This document shows, in pieces, positions 54,907 through 64,000 of a stretch of DNA of 64,000 bases. The stretch's first letter is position 1, and every line of letters begins with the position of its first letter. The notes beneath the pieces are model-generated. The model was given only the letters and a program-made list of their open reading frames with translations, was not told the DNA's origin and ran no database searches. Source of the stretch: Kingdonia uniflora (taxonomy: Eukaryota > Streptophyta > Magnoliopsida > Ranunculales > Circaeasteraceae); contig JACGCM010000940.1 in NCBI GenBank assembly GCA_014058105.1, positions 1,116,001 to 1,180,000 of the forward strand, read 5' to 3'. Both the position numbers and the translations under genes were made by a program.

Positions 54907-56259
54907 TCAGGGCTCGATAGTCAACACATAATCGAAGCTTCCATCTTGTTTCTTCTGAAATAAGACCGGGGCACCATATGGCGCCTTTGAGGGGCGAATA
55001 AAGCCCGATTCCAATAGTCCATCAAGCTGTTTCCGAAGCCCTGCTAGTTCAGGCGGACTCATTCTATATGGTCCTTTCGCAGGAGGCTTGGTTCCAGGGA
55101 CTAACTCAATCTGATGATCGATAGGCCTTCGTGGAGGTAACACCTTTGGTAATTCTTTCGGCATCACATCCTTGAATTCTGTAAGTACACGGGAGACTTC
55201 CGTCGGCAGGGCATCATGATTCTGATCATCCGGCTTTAACCGTAAGGTTGCAAGGTAAGTCAACTCCCCTCGCCTCAGTCCCTTCTCCAACTGAAGGGCT
55301 GATAATATTTTGCCCTCATCTCTTTGTGTGGACATTTGTATGATTGAGGGATTGTCACCAAAAATCCCTAAGGAGTTGACGAACGGCATCGGCACGGCCT
55401 TGTGGTAGCAGAGAAAGTCCATTCCCAAGATAATCTTAAAATCATCCAACGTCACAGCGAGAAGGTTAACCTTTCCACTCCACTGTCCCATCTTAACTGG
55501 AGCCAACTTTGCAACACCATGTATCGGCATTGCGGCGGAGTTGACAGCTTTCATCCGGCTAGAATCTTTCGACAAACGCAGTCCCAGACGATTCGCCTCT
55601 TGGATGGCAATAAAACTGTGGGTAGCACCTGTATCAACCATCGCCAAAGTGCTCTGCCCATTAATACTAAGGTCTACATACATAAGTCCCTTCTTCGGCT
55701 TAACCTCTGTCAACTGAGTGGTCACGGCATTGAGCAAGTAAAGAGAACCCATATGAGTTTCACCGCTATCATTTCCCTGAGTGGTGTCATCGGTTTGGTC
55801 CCCGTGCGAAGCCATTAGAGCATTCAAGGTCGTCTTCTGAGGACACTGATAAGCTTTGTGATTCCCTCCACAAAGAAAACACTTCAAGTTCCCAGGACGT
55901 CCTTGAAACCTGGACGAGGAGGAAGCGCCGCCATTGTTACGTAGCCTGTGGTACTCCCTCCCAGAATTGGAACTCGAGGCACCACCTGTACTTGCCCCTC
56001 CACTCCTGTTCTGGCCATGACCTTGGTCTATCCCACCTCTAGCTTGGTACCCCCCATTCTTGCCCCTGTTATAATTATTGGAGGATCCCGTTTTTGGTTG
56101 CGACTGGGAACTAGACTGAGACTGAGCCGGTCGACGCTCACCCTGCATAAGGGTGTAGTCGTTGATACGCTCAGCGGAGGCCATTGCGGAAACCAAATCT
56201 TGAACCTGTTGCCTTTGCAATTCATTCTGGATCCATGGTTTCAGCCTTCCAAGAAACAA
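54907..56259 (-). CDS. Gypsy 3 gag C-terminus, protease and RT N-terminus (450 residues open)
   Basis: It contains capsid end [14 protein letters not shown], a Ser/Gly/Gln-rich linker, zinc knuckle [13 protein letters not shown] (CX2CX3HX4C, usual for chromoviruses), protease [14 protein letters not shown] (active DTG) with IILGMDFL, and the RT entry [20 protein letters not shown] to [10 protein letters not shown]. After SF the frame is lost by one base. The continuing RT sequence [17 protein letters not shown] is in the next frame, so a single 1-base deletion near 54935 separates this from the 688-residue pol frame. Confidence 0.9.
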   Translation of the reverse strand: MFLGRLKPWIQNELQRQQVQDLVSAMASAERINDYTLMQGERRPAQSQSSSQSQPKTGSSNNYNRGKNGGYQARGGIDQGHGQNRSGGASTGGASSSNSGREYHRLRNNGGASSSSRFQGRPGNLKCFLCGGNHKAYQCPQKTTLNALMASHGDQTDDTTQGNDSGETHMGSLYLLNAVTTQLTEVKPKKGLMYVDLSINGQSTLAMVDTGATHSFIAIQEANRLGLRLSKDSSRMKAVNSAAMPIHGVAKLAPVKMGQWSGKVNLLAVTLDDFKIILGMDFLCYHKAVPMPFVNSLGIFGDNPSIIQMSTQRDEGKILSALQLEKGLRRGELTYLATLRLKPDDQNHDALPTEVSRVLTEFKDVMPKELPKVLPPRRPIDHQIELVPGTKPPAKGPYRMSPPELAGLRKQLDGLLESGFIRPSKAPYGAPVLFQKKQDGSFDYVLTIEP

Positions 56260-57007
56260 AACAACTTATCATTTTCAGACATGTCGCGGATATCTAACAT
56301 CAAGGCTGAGAACCGCTTCACATACTCACGGATGTTGCCTGTCTACTTCAGTTGCCTTAAACTCCTCCGAGCAATGAACTCAACATTCTCGGGTAAGAAC
56401 TGATTCTTCAGCTCTTTCTTCAAGTCATCCCACCTTCCAATAGTACAGTGACCGCTCTGGATCTCAGCATACTTGGTGCGCCACCATAGTTTAGCATCAC
56501 CGGTGAGGTTGCCATCGACACCTTTGCACCTTCGCTATCAGGCCTAACCACATTGATGTAAGTCTCCATATCAAAAAGGAAGTTTTCTACCTCCTTTGCG
56601 TCTCTCGCTCCCTCGTACGCCTTGGGCTCGGGGACCTTGATCCTGGGACGGTCTATACCGCCGCCCAAAGGTGTTGGTTCTCCATTTCCAACAACCTTCA
56701 CTAGGAGATTTACCTTCGGGGAAAGTTCGGCCACCTGATCCAGAAGAGTAGCCATATTCCATTCAACCACTCCCTCTAACGTAACGATACGTTCGCCCAT
56801 ATGGGCCAGATCGCCTAAGAAACCGTTCAATCGTTCCTCCAGAGTCGTCACTTGATCGATAATCCCCCCTAGAGCTTGCATCTTTTCCTCTAATTGGTCC
56901 AACCGCGTTTGGGTATTCAAGGGTCGGGGATTAACGGATGGTCCTCCCACATGCGGGGCAAGGACCTGGGCGGGGTCAGTAGCATTCGGACCCTCCGCTA
57001 TCGCCAT
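56260..57007 (-). pseudogene. Gypsy 3 gag N-terminus and capsid, with lesions
   Basis: The 195-residue frame (56420-57007) starts MAIAEGPNATDPAQVLAPHV. It has a coiled-coil-like stretch (TRLDQLEEKMQALGG, then QVTTLEERLNGFL) and the capsid start VENFLFDMETYINVVR. The stretch 56260-56419 covers the capsid middle in broken frames (VCEAVLSLDVR near 56290). Stops there separate it from the 450-residue frame. Confidence 0.8.
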
Positions 57008-57028
57008 TAGATCGCTTTCAACTAGATC

Positions 57029-57040
57029 GCTCTGATACCA
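57029..57040 (-). promoter_or_regulatory. Gypsy 3 primer binding site
   Basis: TGGTATCAGAGC on the minus strand is an exact initiator tRNA-Met primer site, two bases from the LTR. Confidence 0.9.
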
Positions 57041-57042
57041 AC

Positions 57043-57461
57043 TGACACGATCCAGCTTAAAATCAAGCTTGGCAAGTGCGGCACTCGAGACACCTGTCCC
57101 AAGTAAGCCTAATTACTCTTCTCTATCAATTGTTTAGCAACACAACATCACAAAGCATCACATAATCTCAACGCATCACAAATACTATACAAAGGGTCTT
57201 TGAAGGCATCATTTAATTCATATATCAACAACTATTACAAAGCACAATTACAAGCTTAAATTCCTTCTTGGGTGTATTTGATATTAGTTCTCTACATATA
57301 TAGGAAATAGGAAAACAACTAAGTTCTAAAAGAAAATATCAAAAGTGGGGACGAAGCGTACTCCCCCATTTTCCTAAGCTAACCTTTACAAAAATAAATG
57401 AAAATTTGTACAAAGCTTTCTTACAACCTAAGGATACTATTTACAAAGCCTGGGCGTCACA
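57043..57461 (-). repeat. Gypsy 3 5' LTR (419 bp)
   Basis: Same length as the 3' LTR with no indels seen. About 20 substitutions, mostly transitions. Confidence 0.95.
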
Positions 57462-57466
57462 CTATG

Positions 57467-57850
57467 TAACCATGAACAATCCCCAATACCATGAAAAACT
57501 TGATCACAGATAGGACACAAATCATCCTACAACAAAAATTATCAATTATCAATAAATTAGTATATAGTCCCAATTAATGATATCTAATTCCATAAAAAAC
57601 TTGATTACAGATAAGACACAAATCATCCTACAATTTGTCTTTAGTCCCCATTTCTTACCTTTAGGCAACAATGGTGATTTATCAAAATTCACATAAAATA
57701 CCTGATTAATTAAAGAGATAGAGAGAGAGATAGGACACAAATCATCCTGCAATTTGTCTTTCGTCCTCATTTCTTATCTTTAAGCTCCAATTGTGATTTC
57801 TCAAAATTCATATAAAACACCTAATTAATTAGAGAGAAAGATATATATAA
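57467..57850. repeat. Spaced repeats in first intron of the MULE 3 GRF gene
   Basis: GATAGGACACAAATCATCCT occurs near 57509 and 57729, and as GATAAGACACAAATCATCCT near 57610. The last two copies are followed by the same CAATTTGTCTTT and CATTTCTTA words (about 119-bp period). (GA)n and A-rich runs follow at 57720-57735 and 57955-57995. Confidence 0.7.
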
Positions 57851-58306
57851 AGTAATTTTACCTTCATATCATTACCACCACCACCGCTTCTACCTCCACT
57901 TCCACATCCCATAGACACAGAGACAAACCAACACCAAAACTTAAAAATAAGAGAGAGAAAAAAAAAAAAAAAAGAGAGAGAGAGAGAGAGAGATAGAGGT
58001 ATTTGGGAAGGAGATAACAAATACCAAAATTTAGAAAAATTAAAGGGATTTGGGAAGGAGATAACCGTTGAGAATGTTTTGGTGAAGAGATAACCTGAAG
58101 ACAACTTGTTTACCTGTTAGAGAAAATCACGTGTAACTCGTGTGAGGGTAGTTTAGTCAGTTCATGTCAAAATTTGAGTTCAATGAAGGTTGACCTGTGG
58201 TTAGAGGTAATTTGGAGACCAAAACTACATATTTAAACAACTTGGGGACTATAGGTAAATATTTAGTCTGTATGTGGGACTGTAGTCAAAATTTTCCTAA
58301 ATGTAA

Positions 58307-59145
58307 AACATCTCCTATTTTGTTTGACGTATATACAACGATCCTTTTTGCACTAGACAAAACCGCAGTTCGAAACCACCTCATGAACTGTAGGTACCAC
58401 TGCTTAGATGCCTACTTGAGACCGTAGATAGAGTGATTAAGTTTGTAAAATAGTCAAGTCTTCCCTTCGGTCGCAAAACCTTCAGGTTGGTGCATATAAA
58501 TCTCCTCGTTAAGACGTCCATTAAGGAAAACTATTTTGACGTCCATCTAATGCAGCTCCAAGTCAAAATGCGTCGTAAAAGCCAAAATAATATGTAATAA
58601 ATCCTTCTTCCTAACTAGTGAGAAAGTCCCATCAAAGTAAATTCCTAGATGTTGTTTGAAGCCCTTCACAACAAGTCTCGCTTTAAAACACTCAACCTTC
58701 CCTTCAGAATCACGTTTGGTCTTAAAGATCTATTTGCATTCAACTGCTTTTTAGATCCTTCAGGTAAAGGAGTCAACTCCTACATAGAGTTGTAAGACAT
58801 AAAATCTATCTCCTCCATAATGGCATTACGCCATTGATCTGCAAAACTACTAGCCATAGCCAAACTAAAATATATTGGATCCTCAAAATCAAATAAATCC
58901 CTTTCAACTGAATAAAGATGGTAATATGAAGAAATGGTTGAACACCTTTCTTTAGAGGATCTTTGAGTAGGAGCAGGAGGTTGGGCATGAGGTGGAACGA
59001 TAGGAAGCTGAACGGGAGTAGGTGAAGGAAAAATTTGAGGGACTACCAGTGCTATGACGGGGTCTGGAATAATAGATGTGTATGGAGCCGTAGTCGTTAC
59101 AATGTCTATATCAGATAAACGGGAAAGCATGGTAATACTGATCAT
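58307..59145 (-). pseudogene. Copia 2 reverse transcriptase N-terminus and linker
   Basis: Frame 58780-59145 has a Pro-rich linker (VVPQIFPSPTPVQLPIVPPH) and then LAMASSFADQWRNAIMEEID, the standard entry of Copia RT. Lower coordinates continue in broken frames to CIYVKQNRRC next to the MULE 3 TSD, which joins in sense to the YVAD box at 40842. Confidence 0.8.
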
Positions 59146-59241
59146 AATAGTTGTTGGACTCCGAGTTTTAGAACCCTCCTCAAAGATAACCTCTCAATGA
59201 ATAGTATTGGTAAAGTAATCTCCATCTTCTATGAAATGAGC

Positions 59242-60150
59242 CTAAGCACACTCAACAATCTCCATGGGTCGAAAAGGACAATAAAACCTGAATCCTTTCG
59301 ATCTCTCGGGGAAACCAACGAAGAAACAACTAACAGTCCTCGAATCTAACTTTTTAATATTTGGGTTAAGCAATTTTGCCTCTGCAGGACAATCCCAAAC
59401 ACGCAAGTGATTAAGACTAGGATTTGTCCCAGTCCATAGATGATAAGGATTAACTGGAACAGAATGAGAAGGAACTCGATTATGAATATAGACTGAATAA
59501 CGTAAGTACTTTCCCCAAAAATTTACCGGTAAATCAGTATGACATAACATGTTGCGAACCATGTTATGATAAGTTCGATTTCAGCATTCATAAACACCGT
59601 TCTGTTTTGGTGATCTAGGGGTAGTGTACTGGGCTACAATACCCTAATCCTTTAAATACTAATAAAATGGTCCATAGATAATAAGGATTAACTGTAACAG
59701 AATGAGAAGGAACTCGATTCTGAATATATACTGAATAACGTAAGTACTTTCCTCAAAAACTCACCGGTAAATCAGTATGACATAACATGTTGCGAACCAT
59801 GTTATGATAAGTTCGATTTCGGCATTCATAAACACCGTTCTGTTTTGGTAATCCAGGGGTAGTGTACTGGGTTACAATACCCTGATCCTTTAAATACTGA
59901 TAGAATGGTCTCGAATGTTGACCGTCTTGATCGATCTTACCATAATACTCACCTCCTCGATCTGACCGGACAACCTTGATCTTTTGATTAAATAGTTTCT
60001 CAACATCTAACTGGAAAGTCTTGAATACATCAAGTAATTCAGACTTCTGATGGATAAGAAAAACATAGGTATAATGAGAAAAATCGTCAATGAAGGTGAT
60101 AAAATATCGATGACCATCGCGGGACGAATAGGAAAAGGTCTACATATGTC
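59242..60150 (-). pseudogene. Copia 2 integrase with 238-bp tandem duplication
   Basis: Near 60060-60100 the minus strand carries FITFIDDFSHYTYVFLIHQK (first core Asp); near 59950, KVVRSDRGGEYYGK (second Asp). The frame 59242-59562 holds MVRNMLCHTDLPVNFWGKYL and VWDCPAEAKLL. Units 59432-59669 and 59670-59907 are near-identical, a 238-bp tandem duplication that breaks the frame. Sequence ends in integrase at about 60150, so the 5' half of the element is lost. Confidence 0.85.
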
Positions 60151-60547
60151 TGTTTAATATCGATGACCACAACTCCTATATTTAATTTAATATTATGTTT
60201 TGTTTAGGAACAAAATATTTTTTAATGCTTTAGACAGTGGGCCAACTGACAACCCCTATTCTGCTCAAGCACACCACAGATAGCCATTGATTTTCTTAAT
60301 ATGAGTATTATTTGAGAGATGGCCATCCTGCAAAAGGTATTTTTGGTTGGTTTGGATCGCTGTCATAGCAATAGCGAGCCTGCTACCCATGCTCTAAGGA
60401 CCATGGAGTCACTACAATACTATAAACTATTTAATGGTGTTTTCAACTATCTTTTGAAACACTTGTGTACTCCACATACAAATTACAAGTTAACTAGAAG
60501 GTATACCTAGATTTCCACAATAAATGAAGTACTAAATAAGTTATAAT
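60151..60547. other. No gene recognised
   Basis: AT-rich sequence with a 63-residue frame on + that resembles nothing I know. It lies between the truncated Copia 2 and the next LTR-like block. Confidence 0.4.
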
Positions 60548-60812
60548 TGTTAAGAGTTGGGTCCAACCCAAGGTGGGAACCCAACTGGGTTGGGGTGTCC
60601 TACTAGACTCCCAACAAACCCATAGACCATTACGGTATATAAGAAAATAGGGAGAGTTTGAGTTAGTATATATAACCTAAAAAGGGTTAGTCTTATAACC
60701 TAACCTCTGAGGAAACAGAGAATTTCAATTTTCAATATATCCCTACTCTTCTCTCATATCAATATACTTTTGATTAACAGATAAATAGAGTATTATCTAA
60801 TATTATCCAACA
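60548..60812 (+). repeat. LTR-like sequence (265 bp) of another retroelement
   Basis: It starts TGTTAAGAGTTGGGTCC and ends ATTATCCAACA, with TATATAAG at about 60637 as a TATA box. ACGTTATCATCACTGTGAGC follows, resembling the ACGTTATCAGCACGA primer region of some plant Copia elements. The second LTR and any coding region are not in the window. Confidence 0.55.
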
Positions 60813-61413
60813 CGTTATCATCACTGTGAGCTAGTAGATCATAAGGGATAAAAAGAACTCTCCAAATCAGCGTTTTTTTTAGATTTTTTAGCGTTGCGAA
60901 GAAGTAATTTTTACGAGTTCCATTTTTTTTATGTATTAATTGCTTAATCTATGATATAGGATATCTAAATATGTATAGAATGATTAATATATATATTTTT
61001 CGGATTTAAAAATGTTATTTTAGTGGGTTTTTACCCTTATAAAAGGGTTGTTTTCAAACCAAAATACCAATCGCTGTGGATATTTGATTGACGCACTATT
61101 AATTTTGTTGCGTAGCCTATTCTAGAATGATCACAACTGTATATGGCACATCTTCAGGAGATGTCCTAGTCGCCAGAAAATTGGCGTGGAAACTAGGCAG
61201 TTCACGGCTAAAGTCATACAGACGCCAACTAGGGTTTAATATATATATTTATTTATATTTATTTAAAAAAAATATTTTTTACATCATGCAAACGTCATCA
61301 GATCCAGATCTAATTTTAGAAACTGGACCTGGATCAGACCTGATCCAATAACATACCAGATTTGATTGCTGACATGGCAGGGAGGCTGGACCAACAGTGA
61401 CACGTGTCAAGAA

Positions 61414-61627
61414 CACGTGGCACGTAAGATCCACCATGCTGATGTAATAATGACACATGTCAAGGACACGTGGCATGCTGACGTGGCCTGGGGTCGACCG
61501 TTGGTTACGTGGCAGTGACACATGTCAAGGACACGTGGCATGCTAACGTGGCAATGAGATCCACCCAAGCTGACACGTGGCAACTCAGATTAGTGACACG
61601 CGGTGTTACTGTTGAGGGACACGTGGC
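61414..61627 (+). repeat. Array of eight ACGTGGC motifs
   Basis: ACGTGGC occurs eight times in about 214 bp, within imperfect repeats built on GACACATGTCAAGGACACGT and GGCATGCTGACGTGGC. It lies inside the presumed non-coding internal region of the retroelement that begins at 60548. ACGTGGC is the core of plant ABA-responsive and G-box elements. Confidence 0.8.
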
Positions 61628-64000
61628 ATGTGGTTTGACCGGGTCAAACCGGTTCAGACTTGTCAACCTAGTTCAGGCCTTGACCATGACCAAGCCAGAA
61701 CGGTCCTGGACCGGTTCAGACACTTGGCTCTAGAGAGCTCAATTTTTGGTTAAATTGAGTCATATTTTGAAGAAAAAAAATTCCTATTGATTGGACCAAC
61801 TTAGGGGGGGACTTATTTTTATTTTATTTTTATGAAAAATATTTTTTAATTTTTTTTGGGAACGGGTGTCTCGTATAGGAAACTGGCTTATTTATATGTC
61901 ATATAAGTAAATAGATTAATACATATTTAAGTATCTAAAGATAGCTAATATAATATTAATGGTATGCCCCTCGGATACTAATTATCATGATCAGGAATAA
62001 GAGATAATATGAAACCAAGACTAATTTAGAATACGACTGAGAATCATATCTAAATCACGGTTAATTGTCAATGATAAATAATTATAGATCAATTAGGAAT
62101 TGACTTAGTCTTATTTCTAAAAACTTGGTGTCTGATAAACCAATTTTACGTATCTATGTGCAATTAGATGTCACATGATAACATTTAGAGGTATATATGC
62201 AATAATAACAACCTATAGTACCCTAGAATGTTAGTCCAAATACATACATAATCTACCTATTTTATGAACCCAACAAACTTCGGGGTATGACTACTTATCA
62301 GCTAAACATCTAATACCCTTCATATTCGTAGCAAATAGGTTATTTAGATAGAATATACAAACCTTATAGAACTTTAAGGATTATAACACCATTGTTGTTA
62401 GAATAAGGATTACAACATCGAGTAGTTTTGAATAGCTGTCTTGGCTAAGACTCTATTAAAACGCACTTTAAGGTTAAAATCACCATTTTACAAGGTAAAG
62501 TTGAGATTTAACCCTTAATAAGAACTCATGAGTATAAAGACATGAAAATGATTCACTTGCAAGTAATGGTTGAGAATCATGTACTTCATTGCGCTATATA
62601 CTATGAACCACAAGTAATTATTAGAAATCATGTACTTAAAATCGAATTTAATAAATAATAGGATATGAACAAGGTCCACCTACAAATAATGATTGGTAAT
62701 AACTGACTTTAATACTATGAATTGTTTTTATGCAATGAATATTTATCAAGTACTATTACTGGTATTGATCAACATGCATAATAGATGTTGGCGATATTCA
62801 TAATATTGAGTACCTCCCATACTGCAATTGTATTTCGGTACCAATAAACTTGATCTCTATGGAAACTAAAATTCATCTGCTATTGCAAAATCTGGAAAAT
62901 GCTATTGTTAAGAACAATGAGTTTTAAAATAACAAAGTAGGAGCTTTGTTTGCACCCTCGCCTCCATATTCAAGATGACCTGATAATGGACTACCCTATA
63001 CTATAATAGTATTATATGACTACGCAGAATTTGTATTCGACAGTGCAACTCTACTATAATCTCACGTGGAGAAATAGTTGAGGTAAATATAAATATTAGG
63101 AATATTCTATTACATTTTCTACGTTACAAATATTGCGCTTTCGAGACAATATTCGATAGATCACTGTACACGCAGACCTAATTCAAGTTTTTCTCATTTT
63201 TGAGCAAAACGATGAAGTACTGGTTAAGAATCTCAAGCTTATGCCTACTAAGAGTAAGCATGTGACAGGGTCACACAATGTTGGATCTAGTGACAGGGGA
63301 ACTTGCGAACAGGGTCGCAACCGCAGATAGACGAGGTAGTACCAACAACAGGAAAAAAAATCAGCCATCAGTAACGTAAGGCAAGGGGAACAAGAAATTC
63401 ACCAATTGACCAAAATGGAATATGAAGAATTCTAAAATAGATAATAGATAGTCGGGCACAGGATTGCAAGGCACCCCAAACGATCTAAACAGATCTGCTC
63501 CAAACTTATCACGTTATCACAGCTGTTACAGAACTCGCCACAGCAGAATCTGTGACCTTAGATTCCTCCCATGATACCAATGCAGCTTTGGATCAAGTTC
63601 TAAGAATAAATAGTAGTAACTTCTCAGTAGATGACTGATGTCACCAAGAGAGTATTGCCAAGTAGTAACTTTACTTGTTGCATAATAGTATTTTTGCTTT
63701 ATTAATACTATCATTGACTGAGTTGGGAACTCTTCACTAGTTAGTTTAATAGAATGTTTGTGACATGCACTGGTTCGGTATCCCATCTATGAGATTGTTC
63801 TTTGATATATATTTTTTGTAAATTTATTGTTTGGGAAGTAGTTAAATTCTATGTATGATAGTTAATCTACAATGTACAACCCGCATATGGATCTATCTGC
63901 TAATTGAGCATTACGAATAATCGGATGAGTGGCGACAAATGTCTAAAAGATATTAATACCTCGCTCTCAATCTTTTTGAGATATGAACATATTTCTTGTC
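61628..64000. other. AT-rich sequence, no gene recognised
   Basis: Apart from short unrelated frames (for example 63526-63786 on -, 86 residues, nothing recognisable) I see no domain, RNA gene or clear repeat. It may be the internal non-coding part of a large retroelement whose LTR is at 60548. Direct evidence is lacking. Confidence 0.35.

Larger units (their letters stand above)
51851..57461 (-). mobile_element. Gypsy 3: nearly complete chromovirus-type element in MULE 3
   Basis: Two LTRs of identical length (419 bp, 51851-52269 and 57043-57461) with TG...CA ends and the TSD CTATG (51846-51850, 57462-57466). The PBS TGGTATCAGAGC (- strand, 57040-57029) matches initiator tRNA-Met; polypurine tract GTGGGAGAGAG (52280-52270). 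Gag, protease, RT, RNase H, integrase and chromodomain are in order. By eye the LTRs differ at about 20 positions (about 5 percent), so the insertion is moderately recent. Confidence 0.95.
46987..57908 (-). pseudogene. MULE 3 second gene: GRF-CCHC-GRF protein, interrupted by two Gypsy elements
   Basis: A possible first exon starts MGCGSGGRSGGGGNDMK at 57908, then a GT donor. The first GRF module lies at 51850-51752 (CKKPNCSGIMQFHVFK then NPGRKYLKCQF) and continues across the Gypsy 2 insertion at 47388 as PTCGAFQWFSEAIG. Then comes a knuckle CFGCEETGHW and a second GRF module (CPKGGCGFRKLYKFIAQRSK then GKKFLVCENVQYKHFMCLKN), ending FKGKSSMG at about 46990. It shares its architecture with the MULE 1/2 genes. 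Stops are present near 47250. Confidence 0.75.
40852..58297 (+). mobile_element. MULE 3: Mutator-like element, 17.4 kb with nested Gypsy 2 and Gypsy 3
   Basis: Inverted ends of about 200 bp (40852-41060 and 58090-58297) share TTTGACTACA, CCAAGTTGTTTAAATATGTA, GAACTGACTAAACTACCCTC and CAAGTTGTCTTC. A perfect 9-bp TSD TAAATGTAA (40843-40851, 58298-58306) sits in Copia 2 RT. Subtracting the two Gypsy elements leaves about 7.5 kb. It carries transposase (+), a GRF-finger gene (-) and an acidic ORF (-). The TIR sequence differs from MULE 1/2, so it is a related but distinct family. Confidence 0.92.
38980..60150 (-). mobile_element. Copia 2: truncated Ty1/copia element, split by MULE 3
   Basis: On the minus strand: integrase (about 60130-59242), linker and RT (59145-58307), then MULE 3 as an insert, then the rest of RT (40842-40394), RNase H (40393-39860) and a probable 3' LTR (TGTTGGAT start at 39278, purine tract GCGCCGGGTGGGTGA before it). 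Gag, protease and 5' LTR are missing beyond 60150. The reading crosses the MULE insertion cleanly once one TSD copy is removed. Confidence 0.85.

Noticed and set aside
63526..63786. 86-residue minus-strand ORF as a gene
   Set aside because: No recognisable motif, no splice or promoter context; length is within chance for AT-rich sequence.

Overview
This window is plant nuclear DNA, probably from a eudicot, and consists almost entirely of transposable elements. The evidence is intron-bearing remnants of a plant-specific kinase family, plant-type Mutator-like transposases with SWIM fingers, Gypsy chromoviruses, Copia elements, L1-type LINEs and a tRNA-derived SINE. There are no operons or bacterial signals. 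I see no clearly functional host gene. The one recognisable host gene is a dead Raf-like (group C) MAPKKK on the + strand, with exons at 3350-3471, 19145-19324, 19422-19596, 20564-20706 and 21019-21219. Its upstream exon(s) are not in the window.

Layout. 1-2.2 kb: broken LINE (LINE B, - strand). 2.6-2.75 kb: SINE with a perfect 15-bp target-site duplication (TSD). 3.35-21.2 kb: the kinase pseudogene, one intron of which is swollen to 15.7 kb by four nested layers. These are LINE A (-), a 142-bp truncated LINE inside its ORF1 (13-bp TSD), Gypsy 1 inside that (TSD ATATT) and Copia 1 inside Gypsy 1 (TSD CCCAC). 22.8-35.4 kb: two MULEs of one family in opposite orientation. MULE 1 (+) sits inside the left terminal repeat of MULE 2 (-), so the pair reads as a 12.6-kb quasi-palindrome. 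A solo LTR (TSD GGGTT) lies in MULE 2. 35.4-37.8 kb: a 323-bp MITE, a 1.86-kb non-autonomous TIR element and a second MITE remnant. 39-60.2 kb: a broken Copia element (Copia 2, -), cut at its reverse transcriptase active site by MULE 3 (40852-58297, 9-bp TSD TAAATGTAA). MULE 3 itself contains Gypsy 2 (47389-51751, TSD GAATT) and Gypsy 3 (51851-57461, TSD CTATG). 60.5-64 kb: an LTR-like sequence, an array of ACGTGGC motifs and unrecognised AT-rich sequence.

Relationships. Each of the three MULEs carries, besides a MuDR-type transposase, a second convergently transcribed gene built as GRF-type zinc finger, CCHC knuckle, GRF-type zinc finger. This repeated pairing is the most notable biological pattern here. 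All transposase, GRF and retroelement reading frames carry stops, frameshifts or deletions. Gypsy 3 is the least damaged: its LTRs differ at about 20 of 419 positions by eye, and its gag-protease and pol frames are separated by one apparent 1-base lesion. TSDs and interruptions give a relative order of insertion in both large nests.
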